Shown one piece after another: positions 44,284 through 52,319 of a stretch of 52,319 nt of DNA. The notes under the pieces were generated by a model. The model did not search any database. It saw nothing but the letters and a program-made list of their open reading frames with translations, and was not told the DNA's origin. This stretch comes from an uncultured Ruminococcus sp. (GTDB lineage Bacteria > Bacillota > Clostridia > Oscillospirales > Ruminococcaceae), in the NCBI GenBank assembly GCA_902762785.1, contig CACWPL010000019.1:1-52319 (forward strand), in the 5' to 3' direction. Numbering within the stretch: the stretch's first letter is position 1; each line of letters starts with the position of its first letter. The position numbers were made by a program, and so were the translations under genes.

Positions 44284-45531
44284 ATGGCTTCGACCTATGT
44301 GGACGAGTTCCTCGTGCCGGAGGGGACGGAGGTGGTCGGGCGCCGGAGCATCCCGGACGAGATCGCACAGATCGGGCGTTTGGTGCTCCCGGGGAGCGTT
44401 CGGATGATCGAAGACAGCACATTCGACTATTTGACGATCGGCGAGCTCGTGCTGCCGGACGGGCCCTGCTGTCTCGTCGGGAGCTACTACAGCGGACTAC
44501 ATGCGCCGGTCGAATTTACGATCGACCGAGTCGTGATCCCGGCCGGGCATCTGCCGTGCTTCTTTGAGCGTGGGCGCCTTGACAGCGGCTTTTCCGAAGC
44601 GCAGATGGCCTTTCTTGTCGATTCGGCCGCCTACGATGCCCGCCGGGGCATCCTGCCGCCCTCCGACGTGACCGATGCGGCGATCCGGCGTCTCACAGCA
44701 TATCTCCGTTGGATCGTCCGAGATTCGATCATCGTCGATCCAGCGCACCCGCTGCTGCGATCGGTGGATGGCATTTTGTATGACAAGGCGCTGGGAACGC
44801 TATTCTTTGTCCCCCCATCCAAGCGTGATGTCACGCTCCCCGGCACGCTCCGGCGTGTCGCCAAGATGGCCGTCCTCTCCCCTCCCCTCACGCGCCTCTG
44901 TCTCCCGGAGGGGACACAGATCCTGGAGGACGATTCGATCATTTCAGATCATGAGGACGTGACCCGTTTCACCGTCGAGATCCCGTGGAGCCTCATGCAG
45001 GTCTCGCTCGTATTCGACGAGATGACCGTCCTCTTCCGCACGCCCTATGGCGCGCTCAAGATCGTCTATCCTGACTTCCTTTACCGCGATGAGTGCTTCG
45101 ATCACGATAAAAACGAGACTTGGGAATACCGTATCGGCCTACGAAGAGACGCGCCCAAGAGACGCACCCGCACCCGCATAGACCCCATCGCCGTGCTCCA
45201 TGCCGAGACGGAGGACGCGGCTTGGGCGGCGTTTTGTCAGCTCGACCGTCTTTGCGCCTGTCTCACCGCGCTCTGGTGCTGCCGCCGGTGGCCGGAGAGC
45301 CGGCGGTTTCGCATGTACCTGAAAATGTGTGTTCCAAAGGCCGTCACATTCTGCATCGAATACCACGACACCGACGGCCTGCGCGCGCACCTGGCCGCGG
45401 ACTTGCTCACGCCCGAGGCTTTCCAGCTCGCGCTCGACGTCTCCGACGGGGCCGGCGATACCGTGTGCAAGGCCATCCTGCTCGACTACGCCGGGAGCCA
45501 CGGTCTCCTCCCGAACGACCACCGTCTTTAA
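44284..45531 (+). CDS. Leucine-rich-repeat (BspA-like) protein, first of a pair
   Basis: 415 aa, no signal peptide. Irregular LRR_5-type repeats (VPEGTEVVGRRSIPDEI, LVLPGSVRMIEDSTF, VTLPGTLRRVAKMAVL, LCLPEGTQILEDDSI), then a C-terminal helical domain ending ILLDYAGSHGLLPNDHRL. It shares both the repeat type and the C-terminal domain with the next gene. AGGAGG precedes the ATG. Likely a protein-interaction scaffold in the cytoplasm; partner unknown. Confidence 0.75.
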   Translation: MASTYVDEFLVPEGTEVVGRRSIPDEIAQIGRLVLPGSVRMIEDSTFDYLTIGELVLPDGPCCLVGSYYSGLHAPVEFTIDRVVIPAGHLPCFFERGRLDSGFSEAQMAFLVDSAAYDARRGILPPSDVTDAAIRRLTAYLRWIVRDSIIVDPAHPLLRSVDGILYDKALGTLFFVPPSKRDVTLPGTLRRVAKMAVLSPPLTRLCLPEGTQILEDDSIISDHEDVTRFTVEIPWSLMQVSLVFDEMTVLFRTPYGALKIVYPDFLYRDECFDHDKNETWEYRIGLRRDAPKRRTRTRIDPIAVLHAETEDAAWAAFCQLDRLCACLTALWCCRRWPESRRFRMYLKMCVPKAVTFCIEYHDTDGLRAHLAADLLTPEAFQLALDVSDGAGDTVCKAILLDYAGSHGLLPNDHRL

Positions 45532-45543
45532 AAGGAGTCTGCC

Positions 45544-47157
45544 ATGCAAGAGGAGATCATCCACTACGTCCCCTTCGCGGACGAGACCGAGATCCGCATC
45601 CCCGAGGGCGTGCGGCAGATCGGCGAGAAGGCCTTCGAGGATCTGCCGCACGTCACGCGCATCGACTTTCCCGCCACCGTGACGGACATCTATCCCCAAG
45701 CGATCGACGGCCTCCCCAAGCTGCGCGCCCTGACGCTGCCGGACGGGGCATGCGCGATCGACCAGAACGCGTTCTTTGACTCTGCGATCGAGCGCGTCAC
45801 GATCCCGGAGCAGTTCCGCCCGCTCGTGGTCACAGAGGACCCCGACCCGCCCATGCCTCCGATCGGCACGCCGGACCCCTACGATCGCATCCCGCCCGGT
45901 ACGCACTGGCAGGACGAGGGCGACCCGGAGCAGGACTGGCGGTTCGCGGAGGATATAGAGAAGTATCATTGGCAGGATATGGAGCATAAGTCCTCGAACG
46001 ACCCCTTCGATGACTTCGCGTACTTTCACGGGCATCCCGTCCGCTGGGTGCTGCGTGAGCGGAAAAAGACGTCCGATGTGCGGGAGGGGACGGCCTTCCT
46101 CTCGCAGATGCCGCAGCTCCGCGAGATCGCGGTCGATTCGGCGAATCCCGATCTGACGGCGTACAAGGGCGCCCTCTACACGAAGGACAGGCGCGTCCTG
46201 CTGGCCGTCCCGTCGATGATCGAGGTGCTGGAGATCCCGCCGGAGACCGTCGAGATCGCCGTCAAGACCGCGCACTTGCTGCTCTATACCGACCGGCTCG
46301 GGTGCATCCGTCTGCGTGAGATCCGTGTCCACACGGAGAACACAGCGTTCGCGGCCTATGACGGTGCGCTGTATGACAAGGCGCTCACGACGCTGTTCGC
46401 CGTGCCGTATGCCAAAAAGCACCTCGCGCTCCCGTCCACGCTCCGCACGATCGTGGCAGATGCACTGCGGATGACATGTGTCAGCCGTCTGACCCTCCCG
46501 GACGGGCTCGTGACCGTCGGGGACGGTGCCTTCGGGAAGCATCCGCTCGAGGAGCATTACCCGGGCGAGGAGGACTGCGATCTCGGCCCCTATCTCCACA
46601 CGGACGACTTTTGGACGCTCGACGTCCCCTGGAGCTTGACGGACTGCCGGCAGCCGCTCCACGACATGCAGCTCCGCCTCGAGACGCCCATCGGGACGCT
46701 CTCGCTCCGCACGGACACGCGGCTCCTGGATGACGGGCAGTTCCGCAGCGAGGACTGGGAGGAGCACATGGCGCGTATGAGAAGGATAACGTTCGCGGGA
46801 GACGTGTGGAACGTCACAGCGCTGCTGCATGCAGCGTCTGCGTCGGACGCTTGGGACATCGCCAAGCAGATGCCGCCCCTCCTGCGCATGCGGATGATGC
46901 CGTGGCTCTGCCGCCGCTGGCCCGGATACACCGCGTTCCCGCAGTATCTCCCGAAGCATGCCGACTGGCTGATGACGGTGCTCATTGAGATGGACGATCT
47001 CGAGGGCATCGGCCAGCTCCTCTCGCAGCGGAGTCTGTCGCCAGAGGCGGTGCAGTGTCATCTCGACGATGCGCAGGCGCCTGCTGCCCTCCGGGCGATG
47101 CTGCTCGACTATGCAGAGCGCTACCATCTGTTCGGGACAGATCCGCGGCGGCTCTGA
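45544..47157 (+). CDS. Leucine-rich-repeat (BspA-like) protein, second of a pair
   Basis: 537 aa. Starts 12 bp after its paralogue, with AAAGGAG upstream. LRR_5 repeats at both ends of the repeat region (RIPEGVRQIGEKAFEDL, DFPATVTDIYPQAID, LTLPDGACAIDQNAF, LALPSTLRTIVADAL, LTLPDGLVTVGDGAF) are separated by an acidic insert (about 95-180). The C-terminal helical domain (LLDYAERYHLFGTDPRRL) matches the first protein. Function unknown. Confidence 0.75.
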   Translation: MQEEIIHYVPFADETEIRIPEGVRQIGEKAFEDLPHVTRIDFPATVTDIYPQAIDGLPKLRALTLPDGACAIDQNAFFDSAIERVTIPEQFRPLVVTEDPDPPMPPIGTPDPYDRIPPGTHWQDEGDPEQDWRFAEDIEKYHWQDMEHKSSNDPFDDFAYFHGHPVRWVLRERKKTSDVREGTAFLSQMPQLREIAVDSANPDLTAYKGALYTKDRRVLLAVPSMIEVLEIPPETVEIAVKTAHLLLYTDRLGCIRLREIRVHTENTAFAAYDGALYDKALTTLFAVPYAKKHLALPSTLRTIVADALRMTCVSRLTLPDGLVTVGDGAFGKHPLEEHYPGEEDCDLGPYLHTDDFWTLDVPWSLTDCRQPLHDMQLRLETPIGTLSLRTDTRLLDDGQFRSEDWEEHMARMRRITFAGDVWNVTALLHAASASDAWDIAKQMPPLLRMRMMPWLCRRWPGYTAFPQYLPKHADWLMTVLIEMDDLEGIGQLLSQRSLSPEAVQCHLDDAQAPAALRAMLLDYAERYHLFGTDPRRL

Positions 47158-47182
47158 GCGCTGTTTCCTTATCTATCACCCC

Positions 47183-47211
47183 TTGACATACGCGGTCAGA
47201 TGTAGTATAAT
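47183..47211 (+). promoter_or_regulatory. Promoter of the riboflavin operon
   Basis: Perfect TTGACA (47183-47188), 17-bp spacer, TATAAT (47206-47211). Confidence 0.92.
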
Positions 47212-47258
47212 AGGGGTAACGACTATCCGGCACGGCGAGCGCCGTTCGGAGGAGTTCG

Positions 47259-47388
47259 ATTCTTCGGGGCATGTGCAAATCATGACCGACGGTGTTCGCT
47301 GCCAGGCAGCGTCAGTCCGTGAACCGCGATCAGCGGCCGAGCCGGTGAGACTCCGGCACCGACGGTATAGTCCGGATGGGAGAAGAAT
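47259..47388 (+). promoter_or_regulatory. FMN riboswitch (RFN element)
   Basis: Conserved blocks in order: TCTTCGGGGCA, GACCGACGGT, GTCAGTCCGTGAACCG, CCGGTGAGACTCCGGCACCG, ACGGTATAGTCCGGATGGGA and GAAGAA, closed by the outer TTCTTC/GAAGAA stem. Binding FMN should favour the terminator at 47421 and shut off the rib genes. The CTGCC/GGCAG variable arm is intact. Confidence 0.95.
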
Positions 47389-47420
47389 GAACGCATCTGC
47401 GCACATATCCTCGCATCATC

Positions 47421-47453
47421 ACAGCGCCCCGAAGCACCCGGGGCGCTGTTTCT
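47421..47453 (+). terminator. Riboswitch-controlled terminator
   Basis: 10-bp stem ACAGCGCCCC/GGGGCGCTGT then TTCTG. It lies 33 nt after the aptamer and 45 bp before ribD. Confidence 0.8.
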
Positions 47454-47497
47454 GTTGGAGAGAGCGGCCGTCGCATGGAACAGAGGAGGAATGTCAA

Positions 47498-48610
47498 ATG
47501 GAGGGGCAAAGGAATCATACGGAGGACGAGCGGTCGTTCATGCGCCGCGCCATCGCGCTCGCACAGAAGGGCATCGGGTATGCAGACCCTAACCCGCTGG
47601 TCGGGGCCGTCATCGTCCGCGAGGGACGCATCATCGGTGAGGGATGGCACGCCCGCTACGGAGAGGCGCATGCCGAGCGCAACGCCCTCGCCGCCTGCAC
47701 GGAGGACCCGCGCGGCGCGGACATCTACGTCACCCTCGAGCCCTGCTGCCATCAGGGCAAGCAGCCGCCCTGCACCCAGGCGCTCATCGACGCCGGGATC
47801 GCGCGCGTCTTCATCGGCTCGAGCGACCCGAACCCGCTCGTCGCCGGGAAGGGCGTTGCACAGCTCCGCGAGGCGGGGATCGAGGTCATCGAGGGCGTGT
47901 GCAAGGACGAGTGCGACGAGATGAACAAGATTTTTTTCCACTATATCACGCACAAAACGCCCTACGTCATCCTCAAGATCGCCATGACCGCCGACGGCAA
48001 GACGGCCACGCGTGCCGGGCTCTCGAAGTGGATCACAGGCCCCGAGTCGCGGCGGCACGTCCACATGACCCGCAAGCGCTGTATGGCCATCATGATCGGC
48101 ATCGGCACCGTCCTCGCGGACGACCCCTCGCTGACCTGCCGTATCGAGGACCCGCGCGACCCCATCCGCGTCATCTGCGACACGAACCTCCAGATCCCGA
48201 TGGACAGCCAGCTCGTCATCACGGCGCGGAAGATCCCGACATATATCGCCACATGCAGCGCCGATTCCCGCAAGGCCGCGGCGCTCCGCGAGCTGGGGGT
48301 GAACGTGCTCGAGATGCCCTCCGCGGACGGACGGGTCGATCTGCGGGCGCTGATGCGGCGGCTCGGGTCGCTCGGGATCTCGTCCGTGCTGCTCGAGGGC
48401 GGGGCGGCGCTGCATGAGGCCGCGCTGCGTGCCGGGATCGTGCAGCATGTGCAGACCTACATCGCGCCGAAGGTGTTCGGCGGCGTGAGCGCGAAGCCCG
48501 CTGTCGGCGGCCTCGGGGTCTACGAGGTCGGGGAGGCCTACCGGCTCACGCCCGCCTCTGTCTCGCGGCTCGGGGACGATGTGCTGCTCGAATATGATGT
48601 GGAGGGATGA
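47498..48610 (+). CDS. ribD: Bifunctional riboflavin deaminase/reductase RibD
   Basis: 370 aa. Deaminates and then reduces the pyrimidine intermediate of riboflavin synthesis. The N-terminal deaminase has Zn ligands in HAERNAL (His58, Glu60 catalytic), EPCCHQGKQPPC (Cys83/84, Cys92). The C-terminal reductase has KIAMTADGKTATRAGLSKWITG and VLLEGGAALHEAAL. ATG at 47498 follows AGGAGGA. First gene of the riboflavin operon. Confidence 0.96.
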   Translation: MEGQRNHTEDERSFMRRAIALAQKGIGYADPNPLVGAVIVREGRIIGEGWHARYGEAHAERNALAACTEDPRGADIYVTLEPCCHQGKQPPCTQALIDAGIARVFIGSSDPNPLVAGKGVAQLREAGIEVIEGVCKDECDEMNKIFFHYITHKTPYVILKIAMTADGKTATRAGLSKWITGPESRRHVHMTRKRCMAIMIGIGTVLADDPSLTCRIEDPRDPIRVICDTNLQIPMDSQLVITARKIPTYIATCSADSRKAAALRELGVNVLEMPSADGRVDLRALMRRLGSLGISSVLLEGGAALHEAALRAGIVQHVQTYIAPKVFGGVSAKPAVGGLGVYEVGEAYRLTPASVSRLGDDVLLEYDVEG

Positions 48611-48612
48611 GG

Positions 48613-49254
48613 ATGTTCACTGGTATCATCGAGGAGATCGGGACGGTCGCGGAGATCCGCCGCGGCGCCGCGTCCTGCGTGCTGACGGTCCGGGCGAAGA
48701 AGGTGCTCGAGGACGTCCACATCGGTGACAGCATCGCCGTCAACGGCGTCTGCCTGACCGTCTGTCGGACGGACGGGAGCACGTTCGCCGCGGACGTCAT
48801 GCCCGAGACCATGCGCCGGACGACCCTCGGCACGCTCGTCCCTGGGAGCCGGGTCGACCTCGAGCGTGCGATGGCAGCGGACGGGCGCTTCGGCGGCCAC
48901 ATCGTCTCCGGCCACATCGACGGCACCGGCACCGTCCGCTCGCTCACGCGCGAGGACAACGCCGTCTGGGTGACGATCCATGCGGATGCGTCGCTCCTGC
49001 GCTACATCGTCGTCAAGGGGAGCATCGCGATCGACGGGATCAGTCTCACGGTCGCGCGCGTGACGGCGGACAGCTTCGCCGTCTCCGTGATCCCGCATAC
49101 GGCCGGGGAGACGATCCTGCTCGAGCATCGCCCCGGCGACCGTGTAAATCTGGAATGCGACATCGTGGCGAAATATGTCGAACGGCTCATGGGCGGGAGG
49201 ACGTCCGGCGGCGGCGTGACCGAGGCGCTGCTCGCCGAGAACGGGTTCCTATGA
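48613..49254 (+). CDS. ribE: Riboflavin synthase alpha subunit
   Basis: 213 aa. Dismutates two lumazine molecules to riboflavin. Two tandem lumazine-binding repeats: MFTGIIEEIGTV...SIAVNGVCLTV and GHIVSGHIDGTGTV...SIAIDGISLTV. The ATG at 48613 is used because GGAGG lies 7 nt upstream and MFTGI is the family's canonical start; the ATG at 48607 overlaps the ribD stop but is too close to that site. Confidence 0.96.
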   Translation: MFTGIIEEIGTVAEIRRGAASCVLTVRAKKVLEDVHIGDSIAVNGVCLTVCRTDGSTFAADVMPETMRRTTLGTLVPGSRVDLERAMAADGRFGGHIVSGHIDGTGTVRSLTREDNAVWVTIHADASLLRYIVVKGSIAIDGISLTVARVTADSFAVSVIPHTAGETILLEHRPGDRVNLECDIVAKYVERLMGGRTSGGGVTEALLAENGFL

Positions 49255-49661
49255 TCCCGCGCATCACACCCGCCACGCGAAAAGTGGCGCTCGAGGCCGC
49301 GGCACCGCCAGCCGAGACGATCCGCTGCGGCATCGCCTGTAAGATGGAGCATCCCTCGCCCTACATGGATGGGCCGGAGCGCCGTCCCGCTTTCGCCGGC
49401 CTCACCGACCAGGGGACGCTGGTGGTCGTCAGCTTCACGCCCTCTGGGCAGCCGACGGTGACAGTGCGTTCGCTGCTCGCGATGACGCGCGTGCGGTTCC
49501 ATGGGATACTGGGGCGGTATACCGTTCGGATCGACCTGAAGAGCGGCGGGAAGGAGGAAAAGATCGTCCTCTACGCCGAACGCCGCGAGCAAGGCCTCCC
49601 CGACCAGGGCACTGAGCTGGAACGGTTCCTTGGCACGCTGCGGCGACTGTCCATTCGTTGA
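49251..49661 (+). CDS. Unknown protein encoded within the riboflavin operon
   Basis: 136 aa. ATG overlaps the ribE stop (ATGA), so it is translationally coupled though it lacks its own strong ribosome site. Soluble; the central part (GTLVVVSFTPSGQPTVTV.., VRFHGILGRYTVRIDLKSGGKEEKIVLYAE) looks like a small beta-barrel, and the end is helical. Family not recognised. Its place between ribE and ribBA suggests a flavin-related or merely passenger role. Confidence 0.6.
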   Translation: MIPRITPATRKVALEAAAPPAETIRCGIACKMEHPSPYMDGPERRPAFAGLTDQGTLVVVSFTPSGQPTVTVRSLLAMTRVRFHGILGRYTVRIDLKSGGKEEKIVLYAERREQGLPDQGTELERFLGTLRRLSIR

Positions 49662-49711
49662 GCAAAGCATCAAAACGGCGCAGATGCGTCGTAATTAGAT
49701 AAGGAGTAGAT

Positions 49712-50908
49712 ATGGGATACAATACGATACCGGAGGCGCTCGAGGCGCTGCGGGCGGGCAAGGTCATCCTCGTGATCGACGACCCCGACCGTGAGAACGA
49801 GGGCGACCTCATCTGTGCCGCCGAGCACGCCACCACGGAGAACGTCAATCTCATGGCGTCCAAGGCCAAGGGACTGATCTGCATGCCGATGAGCCGTGCG
49901 TTCACGGAAAAGCTCGGCCTGCACCCCATGGTCGCCCACAACACGGACAACCATGAGACGGCGTTCACCGAATCCATCGACTATGTCGGCACGACCACGG
50001 GCATCTCTGCAGAGGAACGCGGCCTGACGGCGCGGATGTGCGTCGAGAGCAGCACGCCCTCGGATTTCCGGCGTCCCGGGCACATGTTCCCGCTCGAGGC
50101 CAAGCCCGGCGGCGTCCTCGAGCGCAACGGCCACACGGAGGCGACCGTCGACCTGATGCGCCTCGCGGGACTGGCCGAGTGCGGCCTGTGCTGCGAGATC
50201 ATGGCCGAGGACGGCACGATGATGCGCACGACCCAGCTCCTCGCCTTCGCCGAGGAGAACGGGCTCGTCGTCATCACGATCAAGGCGCTCCAGCAGTACC
50301 GCCGCACCTGCGATACGTTCATGGAGCGCGTCAGCGCGGCGCATCTGCCGACAAAGTTCGGCGAGTTCCGCATCTACGGCTATCGGAACCAGATCACCGG
50401 CCGGGAGCATGTGGCGCTGGTCGCAGGTGACGTGGCGGACGGGGCGCCGGTGCTGTGCCGTGTCCATTCCGAGTGCCTGACGGGCGATGTGTTCGGCTCG
50501 TGCCGGTGCGACTGCGGACAGCAGCTCGAGGAGGCGCTGCGGCGCATCTCCGCGGAGGGACGCGGCGTGCTGGTCTACCTCCGGCAGGAGGGACGCGGCA
50601 TCGGTCTGCTCAACAAGATCCGCGCGTATGATCTCCAGGAGCATGGCCGCGACACCGTCGAGGCGAACGTGGAGCTCGGCTTCGCGCCCGATCTGCGGGA
50701 CTACAGCGAGGGCGCGCAGATCCTCAAGGACCTCGGCGCATGCCGTCTGCGCATCATGACCAACAACCCCGATAAGATCGCCGATCTTTCGGACTACGGC
50801 ATCACCATCGAGAGCCGCGAGCCCATCGAGATCGCGCCGAAAAAGGAGGACCTCTTCTATCTCCAGACCAAGCGCGACAAGATGGGACACATGCTCAAAA
50901 ACGTTTGA
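49712..50908 (+). CDS. ribBA: Bifunctional DHBP synthase/GTP cyclohydrolase II
   Basis: 398 aa. The N-terminal half forms 3,4-dihydroxybutanone 4-phosphate ([37 protein letters not shown] in parts). The C-terminal half opens GTP ([23 protein letters not shown] with three Zn-binding Cys; [18 protein letters not shown]). These are the two entry reactions of riboflavin synthesis. AAGGAG lies 6 nt before the ATG. Confidence 0.97.
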   Translation: MGYNTIPEALEALRAGKVILVIDDPDRENEGDLICAAEHATTENVNLMASKAKGLICMPMSRAFTEKLGLHPMVAHNTDNHETAFTESIDYVGTTTGISAEERGLTARMCVESSTPSDFRRPGHMFPLEAKPGGVLERNGHTEATVDLMRLAGLAECGLCCEIMAEDGTMMRTTQLLAFAEENGLVVITIKALQQYRRTCDTFMERVSAAHLPTKFGEFRIYGYRNQITGREHVALVAGDVADGAPVLCRVHSECLTGDVFGSCRCDCGQQLEEALRRISAEGRGVLVYLRQEGRGIGLLNKIRAYDLQEHGRDTVEANVELGFAPDLRDYSEGAQILKDLGACRLRIMTNNPDKIADLSDYGITIESREPIEIAPKKEDLFYLQTKRDKMGHMLKNV

Positions 50909-50943
50909 ATCAAGCCATAAATCATAGAAAGGAAGCAAGTATC

Positions 50944-51404
<461 letters not shown>

Positions 51405-51405
<1 letters not shown>

Positions 51406-52199
51406 TGCAAAAGATCATGTTCTTTGACATCGACGGCACGCTCATGGAGGATTCGTCCTCGCATTTCGTGCCGGAGAGCACCCGCACCGCGCTGCGTCTG
51501 GCGCGGGAGGCGGGGCATCTGCTGTATGTCAACACAGGGCGGCCGGTCATCAATGTCGATGCGGACGTCCGCGAGCTGGGCTTCGACGGCTACATCTGCG
51601 GATGCGGCACCTACATCGAATACGGCGGCCGCGAGGTCTTCTACCACACGAACCCGCGCGAGGTCTGTCTGGAGATGGTGCAGCTCATCCGCCGTGTGGA
51701 TGCCTCTCCCCTCTTCGAGCGGCGCGACGGCTTCTTCTTCGACCCGAAAACGCGCGACCTGCCGTTCATCAAGACCATCCGAGAGACCTTCAAGATGCAG
51801 GAGAAGAACGTCTGGCGCAGCGCCGATGATGCCGACTTCAGCTTCGACAAGTTCGTGATCGGGTATGACGAGCAGACGGACCTTGACGCCTTCAAGGCCG
51901 GGATCGCGCCGTATTTCGCCTTTATCGACCGCGGCTACGGCTTTGCGGAGATGGCGCCGCTGCCTTTCAGCAAGCGCACGGGCATGGAGCATGTCCTCCA
52001 GATGCACGGCATCCCGCGCGAGCGCGCCTATGCGATCGGGGACAGTCTCAACGACCTGCCAATGTTCGAGGCCGCCGGGACGTCGATCTGCATGGGCAAC
52101 GGCGACCTTCTCAAGCCCCATGCCGACTATGTCACGGACGATCTTTGGCATGACGGTGTCTACAAGGCGATGGCGCATTTTGGATTCTTTGAAGCATAA
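51405..52199 (+). CDS. HAD-family phosphatase (Cof-type) at the end of the riboflavin operon
   Basis: 264 aa. HAD motif I FFDIDGTLMED, motif II VNTGRPV, motif IV GDSLNDLPMFEAAG, with a Cof-type cap between them. Coupled to ribH by TGATG. Riboflavin synthesis needs a phosphatase to remove the phosphate from the RibD product, and in Bacillus this is done by Cof-type HAD enzymes. The operon position makes this the natural candidate; activity is inferred. Confidence 0.85.
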
Positions 52200-52221
52200 A
52201 AAACGTTCCCCAGAGCCGATG

Positions 52222-52319
52222 TGAACTGACCCCAAAAAGTTAGACAAACTTTTCAAAGAAAACTTATGCAAAGCGACTAAGAGAGATCTTGGTCGCTTTT
52301 GTTATGCAGCATCGCGTCT
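52222..52319 (+). mobile_element. Left end of an IS3-family insertion sequence (cut by the window)
   Basis: TGAACTGACCCCAAAAAGTT (52222-52241) and the following AGACA form a typical IS3-family terminal inverted repeat. A hairpin AAAGCGAC/GGTCGCTTT (52275-52301, approximate arms) follows. The transposase would lie beyond the window. It sits 22 bp after the HAD stop; the preceding AAAAAACGTTCCCC looks like the left arm of a terminator whose right arm is gone, as if the insertion split it. Confidence 0.7.

Overview
The window looks like chromosomal DNA of a GC-rich, plant-fibre-degrading Clostridia of the Ruminococcus type (Oscillospiraceae). The evidence is several secreted polysaccharide-degrading enzymes with type I dockerin modules, a cohesin-like lipoprotein, TTGACA/TATAAT promoters with almost invariable 17-bp spacing, strong AGGAGG ribosome binding sites and an FMN riboswitch. 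The species cannot be named from the sequence alone.

Layout. 178-10878 is a complete type I-C CRISPR-Cas locus. A WYL-like protein gene is followed by a 17-repeat array transcribed on the minus strand, its leader, and then (reading right to left) cas3, cas5c, cas8c (with an internal cas11c start), cas7, cas4, cas1 and cas2. 10961-25120 is mostly an accessory/secreted-enzyme region: an SGNH-dockerin-CE1 esterase, an SDR/UPF0178/metallo-hydrolase group, a GH43-CBM13-dockerin arabinanase, an aldo/keto reductase, a duplicated pair of unknown genes with duplicated UTRs, and a very large pectate-lyase-CBM6-dockerin protein. 25190-38700 is mixed housekeeping and envelope: an ATP-grasp fragment, nitroreductase, enolase, an HD-GYP membrane protein, the cohesin-like lipoprotein, a beta-mannosidase, a sigma/anti-sigma pair and a small (p)ppGpp synthetase. 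38750-47160 holds a GH25 lysozyme with WalR-like boxes, a metal ABC transporter operon with a palindromic operator, and two LRR paralogues. 47180-52200 is an FMN-riboswitch-controlled riboflavin operon (ribD-ribE-orf-ribBA-ribH-HAD phosphatase). The window ends in the terminal repeat of an IS3-type element.

Main discovery candidate. The 280-bp gap between cas3 and cas5c carries what looks like an RNA-guided autoregulatory circuit. A plus-strand extended -10 promoter drives a ~97-nt RNA consisting of one degenerate CRISPR repeat (same stem-loop layout and an 11-nt handle differing by one base from the true repeat), a 34-nt spacer-like segment and an intrinsic terminator in place of the second repeat. 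The first 24 nt of that spacer match 19 positions of a site at 8252-8275 in the same gap. The site has a canonical type I-C TTC PAM, a perfect seed apart from flipped position 6, and an unpaired PAM-distal end. It lies exactly over the -10 box and spacer of a TTGACT-17-TATAAT promoter firing into cas5c-cas8c-cas7-cas4-cas1-cas2. The inferred logic is that Cascade loaded with this pseudo-crRNA represses its own operon without cleavage, whereas cas3 has an independent, untargeted promoter. This matches the CreA/CreR class of CRISPR-resembling RNAs, here in a type I-C system.
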